A stretch of DNA of 10,784 nt from assembly GCA_029256345.1 (NCBI GenBank), contig JAQSYC010000082.1, positions 1 through 10,784 of the forward strand. The letters are read 5' to 3'. How positions within the stretch are numbered: position 1 is the first letter of the stretch; each line of letters begins with the position of its first letter. Made by a program: the position numbers and the translations under genes. Shown in pieces: positions 6,744 through 10,784 of the stretch. The notes below the pieces were generated by a model. That model saw nothing but the letters and a program-made list of their open reading frames with translations. It was not told where the DNA came from and made no database searches. This DNA comes from Clostridia bacterium (GTDB lineage Bacteria > Bacillota > Clostridia > Lachnospirales > Cellulosilyticaceae).

Positions 6744-8294
6744 CTATGGTAAATCTGCATATTGTACTTTAATCCTGTTCAATAACAAGCTGATATTCTG
6801 CTCACACTCCTCATGCACTACTGGATTTTTATTGACCATAGGCATGAGTTTTAATTCCATAAAAATAGTGGTGCCAGACTGTTCATTACTTATTAGATAG
6901 AGCTGTCCCTCGTGCATTTCCATAACTTTTTTTACAAATTCAAAAGAAGCTATTTCATTGATTGTTTGTTTGGTGTAACTCTCTTCTTCTTCATCTGTGT
7001 ACGCCTTAGGCAAAATAGTTGCCGCACTGTTTAGGCTTATGATTACCTTATCCTGCATCCTTTTTAAGTAAATAACCACTTCACACCATGATTTTTGATA
7101 GCTTAAAAGCAACGCTATTATATTTAAAATACTTCTTTGTACGAGCTCCTCATCTACCTCAGCATACAACTCTTCCTGTTTGGTATCCAGACGGATAGAC
7201 CATTTCGCATTGTATCGACTGAGGGCTGCTAAGATATTTTGTACAATAAATATCAGGTTGCCCTCTATATACTTAGGCGTAATACAGCCTTCATCTAGTT
7301 TGTTGTTATCAATAATGTTGGTAATAAGTTTAGTAGATCTGTAACAATTTACTCGGATTTCTTGTATAAGTTTTGTCATTTCTTGGTCTTGCTCCTCATT
7401 TAAATCAAGGCCTAAGACCTCCGTCGCACTTTGTATGACATTGATAGGCGTCTTTAACTCATGGGAGAGGTTGATAATGGTCGTTCTGTCCTTTTCATTA
7501 TCGTCCAGTCTTCTATCTGTCACCTTTACTTTTTGCATAATAGTATCCCACGGCAATGCTATTCTTTCACAAAAAATGCATACCATCAGCTGATACGTAT
7601 AAATAAATCTAAAAATAACAAGACTCGAATAGATGATTTCAGTATCATTATAAATGTAACAAATAGATAGGATATGATAAATACATTTAAAGGCTAAGAA
7701 CAAATACATTCTGTACGGAATCCTTTTATCAAACACGCCAATAAGGTATTCATTTAAATACATGGTCCATATCACTAACCCTGTAATAAATAATTCCACA
7801 ACATAAAATACTGAAATGAGATCTTCCCTTTCATAATCCATAAAATTAGGTGTTAAGAATAGACATAAAATAATAGCAAAAGTCAATGCTGTCACCGTAT
7901 ATATTTTGGCTGCATGAAATTCTTTTTTTAAGTAGGTGTACGCCATAATAATGTACATGATTTCAAAAAGATCTGTTCCTATTCTGGCTTTTATGTACGC
8001 TCTGCTTAAATAGGCGCCGTAATGGTTACGTACCATCATAATAACAATGACCAAAATGGCTATATACCTATAGGAGATAGCTAAAAATTTAAATATATTA
8101 TTTGTACTTTTACCTACACTATTTCGCATCAGCATGATGGTCCCTAAACTCATCACCGCAATAAACATATTTGTAATGTACTTTAAAAAGTAAAAATCAA
8201 ACTGCCCCATTACCAAATACATAATGGTAATGGTCCCTAACAAGAACATCGAAATATTGATAACATCTCTCTTTATCTCTTTAATAATCCACAT
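6744..8294 (-). CDS. Membrane histidine kinase paralogue with intact H-box but degenerate ATP-binding domain
   Basis: This 516-residue protein has about eight predicted membrane segments (near 12-30, 36-56, 70-88, 108-124, 131-148, 160-180, 196-214, 221-241). A linker and a HisKA dimerisation helix pair follow. The H-box NLSHELKTPINVI (275-287) presents His278 as phosphoacceptor. The rest aligns without gaps over the N-box with the upstream paralogue, but the catalytic motifs are gone. The N-box keeps Asn391 but has Leu395 where the second Asn belongs. The G1 DxGxG position reads NSAATIL (422-428), and the G2 position reads NEIASF (446-451). ATP binding is therefore unlikely. It could accept phosphate from the upstream kinase or act as a receiver or phosphatase subunit. 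The C-terminus ends IKVQYADL, like its neighbour. GGGGAG lies 3 bases from the ATG, and 15 bases separate it from the upstream gene. Confidence 0.85.
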   Translation of the reverse strand: MWIIKEIKRDVINISMFLLGTITIMYLVMGQFDFYFLKYITNMFIAVMSLGTIMLMRNSVGKSTNNIFKFLAISYRYIAILVIVIMMVRNHYGAYLSRAYIKARIGTDLFEIMYIIMAYTYLKKEFHAAKIYTVTALTFAIILCLFLTPNFMDYEREDLISVFYVVELFITGLVIWTMYLNEYLIGVFDKRIPYRMYLFLAFKCIYHILSICYIYNDTEIIYSSLVIFRFIYTYQLMVCIFCERIALPWDTIMQKVKVTDRRLDDNEKDRTTIINLSHELKTPINVIQSATEVLGLDLNEEQDQEMTKLIQEIRVNCYRSTKLITNIIDNNKLDEGCITPKYIEGNLIFIVQNILAALSRYNAKWSIRLDTKQEELYAEVDEELVQRSILNIIALLLSYQKSWCEVVIYLKRMQDKVIISLNSAATILPKAYTDEEEESYTKQTINEIASFEFVKKVMEMHEGQLYLISNEQSGTTIFMELKLMPMVNKNPVVHEECEQNISLLLNRIKVQYADLP

Positions 8295-8309
8295 AATCTC
8301 CCCTATTTA

Positions 8310-9896
8310 CTAACGTGTTATTCTTAAATCCGAAAACTCTATTTTCATTTTATCTTCTAATTCTCCTTTGTTGGTGTTGCCGTATTCAAAAATCTCACTT
8401 TGAATTTCTTCATGGATCGGCAGACAAATACTTACCATGGTTCCATAGTTTTCTTTACTGACAATATAAATTGTACCCTGATGCATTTCTATAAGAGATT
8501 TAACGATGGGCAGTCCAAGTCCACTACCTTCTCTCACTTTATCCAGTATCGTATCGCCTCGTTCAAACCTATTGAAAACGGTTTCTATGCGCTCCGCTGC
8601 AATACCAACACCTGTATCCTGTATGCATATATAAACATTATCTTTTTTGGTGTTAATAAAAATAGCTATGCTGCCATCATCTTTATTATATTTGATAGCA
8701 TTAGATATAATATTAAGCATGACTCTTTCTATAAGTTCAGTGTCTATGTAGCAATAGATATTGTCTTTAGACTTAATCAGTGTAATATGGATATGCATAG
8801 AAGTAAAATAAGATTCTATAGAATCAATCAACTGCTCCATCAGCTGCACAATATTAACATAGGTAAACTGCGGTTTAATTCTGCCTGAGTCAATTTGATT
8901 AATAGCTCTGATGTTATGGGTAAGCTTTTTGAGTCTGTATACATTTTGTGTAATCATATACACATATTTAAGTTTTTTAAAATCTGTTTGCTGTTGGATC
9001 TTATCTTTAAGCTTTTCGTTAGTATCTTCAATCTTTTGTATATATTCCTGCAATTTTTCTGCTACGATAATTAAAATATCTTTGCGTTTAATATCCTCTT
9101 TTAATTTTTTTGTTTTGCCTTCTAAATCTTCGCCCATGGGACCCCAAATCACATAATGGGTCTCCTGATAAATAAAAGAAAATATATTCCCATAATAGAT
9201 AAGCTTTAATACACTCAATCCTATATCTCCAAATACATTCCCATTCCACTCTAAAGCCAGATACATAATCTGGTAAATGCTATGGAGGATTAATATAAAT
9301 ACCACCCTATAACGATTAGTTTTGCAAAACCCACTGGTACTACGACAATAATCTACCAAAAAGATAATCGTCCCGCCCAACAAAAACGTCCGTATAATGA
9401 CTTCTGTCCTTATTGCATAAAAAGAAGCTATAGGCAGCACACTTAAAATATCTATTCTATAACTTAATAAAATACCTGTTATAAGCACAACCCCGCTGAA
9501 ATACACATATTTCTTTAAACTAGTGTATTGATTAACACATTTAATCCCTATAACGATATAAGCTATTTCTAATAGATCTATAATCAATCCTATTTGATTA
9601 TGGGATTCTCCAAAAATAACCCGGTACTCATCATTATAAAACTTGATAATAAGCAATATAGCAAGTGAAGCATACCCTATGGCAATCATATTAGACTTAT
9701 TATTCCTCTTGTCCTTTATGTGATTGCATACCACTATGATTCCGGCCATTCCCCATAAGGCCATAAATGCAGTGGCAAGATTGATTAATAGAGCAGGTCT
9801 TAGTAAATAACTGATATTAAAAGCTATGATACACACAACAATACCTGCTTCCAACAATCCTTTTAAATTTTTAACGACTAACTGCTTGATTCCCAC
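8310..9896 (-). CDS. Membrane histidine kinase paralogue with intact ATP-binding domain but no phosphoacceptor His
   Basis: This 528-residue protein starts at GTG, chosen because GGGGAGG lies about 7 bases upstream. About eight membrane segments (between ~14 and ~245) resemble those of the next gene; IDLLEIAYI (106-114) parallels TDLFEIMYI there. The HATPase_c domain is complete: N-box LNIISNAIKY (394-403, Asn395 and Asn399), G1 DTGVGI (427-432), F-box VFNRFERG (440-447) and G2 GSGLGL (457-462). The dimerisation helix 1 region (~265-305) is coiled-coil-like and lacks SHELRTP. A Lys or Leu sits where the phosphoacceptor His should be. The only His between 250 and 360 is His327 in helix 2, besides His247 near the last membrane segment. 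It should bind ATP but cannot autophosphorylate in the usual way. It is first in a two-gene operon with no response regulator nearby. Confidence 0.88.
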   Translation of the reverse strand: MGIKQLVVKNLKGLLEAGIVVCIIAFNISYLLRPALLINLATAFMALWGMAGIIVVCNHIKDKRNNKSNMIAIGYASLAILLIIKFYNDEYRVIFGESHNQIGLIIDLLEIAYIVIGIKCVNQYTSLKKYVYFSGVVLITGILLSYRIDILSVLPIASFYAIRTEVIIRTFLLGGTIIFLVDYCRSTSGFCKTNRYRVVFILILHSIYQIMYLALEWNGNVFGDIGLSVLKLIYYGNIFSFIYQETHYVIWGPMGEDLEGKTKKLKEDIKRKDILIIVAEKLQEYIQKIEDTNEKLKDKIQQQTDFKKLKYVYMITQNVYRLKKLTHNIRAINQIDSGRIKPQFTYVNIVQLMEQLIDSIESYFTSMHIHITLIKSKDNIYCYIDTELIERVMLNIISNAIKYNKDDGSIAIFINTKKDNVYICIQDTGVGIAAERIETVFNRFERGDTILDKVREGSGLGLPIVKSLIEMHQGTIYIVSKENYGTMVSICLPIHEEIQSEIFEYGNTNKGELEDKMKIEFSDLRITR

Positions 9897-9927
9897 TCTA
9901 TTCCTCCCCTACCACCTCTTTTAATAA

Positions 9928-9956
9928 ATTATACTACTGTTCAATTAAATCTTCAA
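9928..9956 (-). promoter_or_regulatory. Sigma-A-type promoter of the histidine kinase pair
   Basis: On the minus strand TTGAAG (9951-9956), 17 bases, then a perfect TATAAT (9928-9933). The predicted start near 9921 leaves a short leader of about 25 bases before the GTG at 9896. It lies just downstream of the thrB terminator, so the kinase pair is an independent transcription unit. Confidence 0.75.
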
Positions 9957-9979
9957 ACTAATATATTGCTCTCATACAT

Positions 9980-10024
9980 AAAAAAGCATATAATTCTCCC
10001 TAATTAAGAGATTTATATGCTTTT
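9980..10024 (-). terminator. Intrinsic terminator of thrB
   Basis: AAAAGCATATAA (10013-10024 on the minus strand) pairs perfectly over 12 bp with TTATATGCTTTT (9982-9993). An inner TCTCTT/GGGAGA stem with wobbles extends it, and the 3' side runs into a T-tract. It begins 4 bases after the thrB stop. Confidence 0.88.
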
Positions 10025-10027
10025 GAA

Positions 10028-10784
10028 CTAATATTTTAATTCTTCATTGATCCATACCTTGGCCCCTTCATTGTCTACCTGAAGCATTTGGACCTGCCAC
10101 TTATCCGTGAGGGTATCTAGATACTGGGCCATTTCTTTTCTGAAAGCCACTACATTTTTAATGACTGCAATAAGGGTCGGCCCTGCACCACTTAAAAATG
10201 CACCTTTAGCTCCATAACGTTTGGCTTGATCTATAATTTCATACATATTGGGAATGAGCTGTGCTCTATAAGGCTCATGAAGTTTGTCTTCCATAGCCAA
10301 ACTCAGGTTATCGATATCTCCTGTAATCATCGAGGCTGCCAAAAGCCCTGCTCTTGAGGAGTTGAAAACAGCATCTTTTAATAAAACTTGCTTTGGCAAA
10401 ACACTTCTTGCCAGCTCTGTAGAAAGTGTAAAATCCGGAATCATTACTGCAAAATGTATATGCTCCGCTACCCTTACCTTAACATATTTCATATCTTTCT
10501 CGTTCATAGCCCCAATTGTCATTCCCCCTAATATAGCTGGGGAAGTATTGTCAGGGTGTCCCTCTATTTGAGCCGCCATCTGAACCAATTCTTCTTTTGA
10601 AAAAAAGCTTTTACTTAAGGCATTGGCAATATGAAGACCCGAAACAATACAGGCGGCACTACTGCCAAGACCCCTGGTGTGCGGGATACTGTCTTGCTGC
10701 ACAAGTCTTATGCTTGGCATAGGTTTTCCAATGTTCTTATAAAAATATTGTATTGTCTTATAGATAAGATTGGTTTCATCCGTT
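10028..10784 (-). CDS. thrB: Homoserine kinase (GHMP family), N-terminus outside window
   Basis: Homoserine kinase phosphorylates L-homoserine with ATP, the step before threonine synthase. The visible part is 252 codons and the frame stays open to the right edge. The residues before the internal Met at 10720 (TDETNLIYKT..., then FYKNIGKP) are typical ThrB sequence, so that Met is not the start. About 50 N-terminal residues are missing. The GHMP ATP-binding loop is PHTRGLGSSAAC, followed by EGHPDNTSPAILGG, which is diagnostic of ThrB. The C-terminal GHMP motif is GAFLSGAGPTLIAV. It ends directly before a strong terminator. Upstream partners such as hom or thrC would lie outside the window. Confidence 0.93.
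   Translation of the reverse strand, partial: TDETNLIYKTIQYFYKNIGKPMPSIRLVQQDSIPHTRGLGSSAACIVSGLHIANALSKSFFSKEELVQMAAQIEGHPDNTSPAILGGMTIGAMNEKDMKYVKVRVAEHIHFAVMIPDFTLSTELARSVLPKQVLLKDAVFNSSRAGLLAASMITGDIDNLSLAMEDKLHEPYRAQLIPNMYEIIDQAKRYGAKGAFLSGAGPTLIAVIKNVVAFRKEMAQYLDTLTDKWQVQMLQVDNEGAKVWINEELKY

Noticed and set aside
8400..8888. 162-codon plus-strand open frame
   Set aside because: It lies entirely antisense to the well-supported HATPase domain of the kinase gene, has no ribosome binding site that stands out, and encodes no recognisable motif.
10720..10722. thrB start at the internal ATG
   Set aside because: The frame upstream to the window edge encodes typical homoserine kinase sequence (TDETNLIY...), so the gene begins outside the window.

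Overview
The window reads as a low-GC Gram-positive chromosome segment, most likely from Clostridia. I would place it near the Lachnospiraceae/Cellulosilyticaceae, but that placement is inference. The grounds are AT-rich coding sequence, strong AGGAGG-type ribosome binding sites, an FMN riboswitch in front of a RibU-like ECF S component, a rubrerythrin, and tsaE-tsaB-rimI gene order. Nearly every gene is on the minus strand, so transcription runs from high to low coordinates. The exception is the rubrerythrin gene.

Layout from the right edge, in transcription order. The 3' part of homoserine kinase (thrB, start outside the window) ends at a strong terminator. A well-formed sigma-A-type promoter then drives two adjacent paralogous membrane histidine kinases (9896-8310 and 8294-6744), followed by a second strong terminator. 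Next come tex (RNA-binding S1 protein) and a small divergent uracil-DNA-glycosylase-like gene, probably cotranscribed. An FMN riboswitch with a legible terminator and antiterminator controls ribU. A long perfect hairpin serves as bidirectional terminator between ribU and the convergent rubrerythrin gene. A divergent promoter region separates rubrerythrin from the tsaE-tsaB-rimI operon (tRNA t6A synthesis and ribosomal protein or N-terminal acetylation). At the left edge lies the 5' part of a secreted protein with a copper-amine-oxidase-N-type domain.

The most interesting signal is the histidine kinase pair. The first kinase keeps every ATP-binding motif (N, G1, F and G2 boxes) but has no phosphoacceptor histidine. 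The second keeps a textbook H-box but has lost the second N-box Asn, G1 and G2. The defects are complementary, the proteins are colinear paralogues, and the genes are 15 bases apart behind one promoter. This suggests an obligate heteromeric kinase in which one subunit phosphorylates the other. No response regulator is present in the window.

The second anomaly is tsaB. Its reading frame ends early at 1267, but the family's C-terminal signature continues in another frame and ends in an ATGA overlap with rimI. About 35-40 residues of the usual protein also appear to be missing. This is either a recent lesion in a normally essential gene or a sequence error. No mobile elements, CRISPR arrays, tRNA or rRNA genes were seen.
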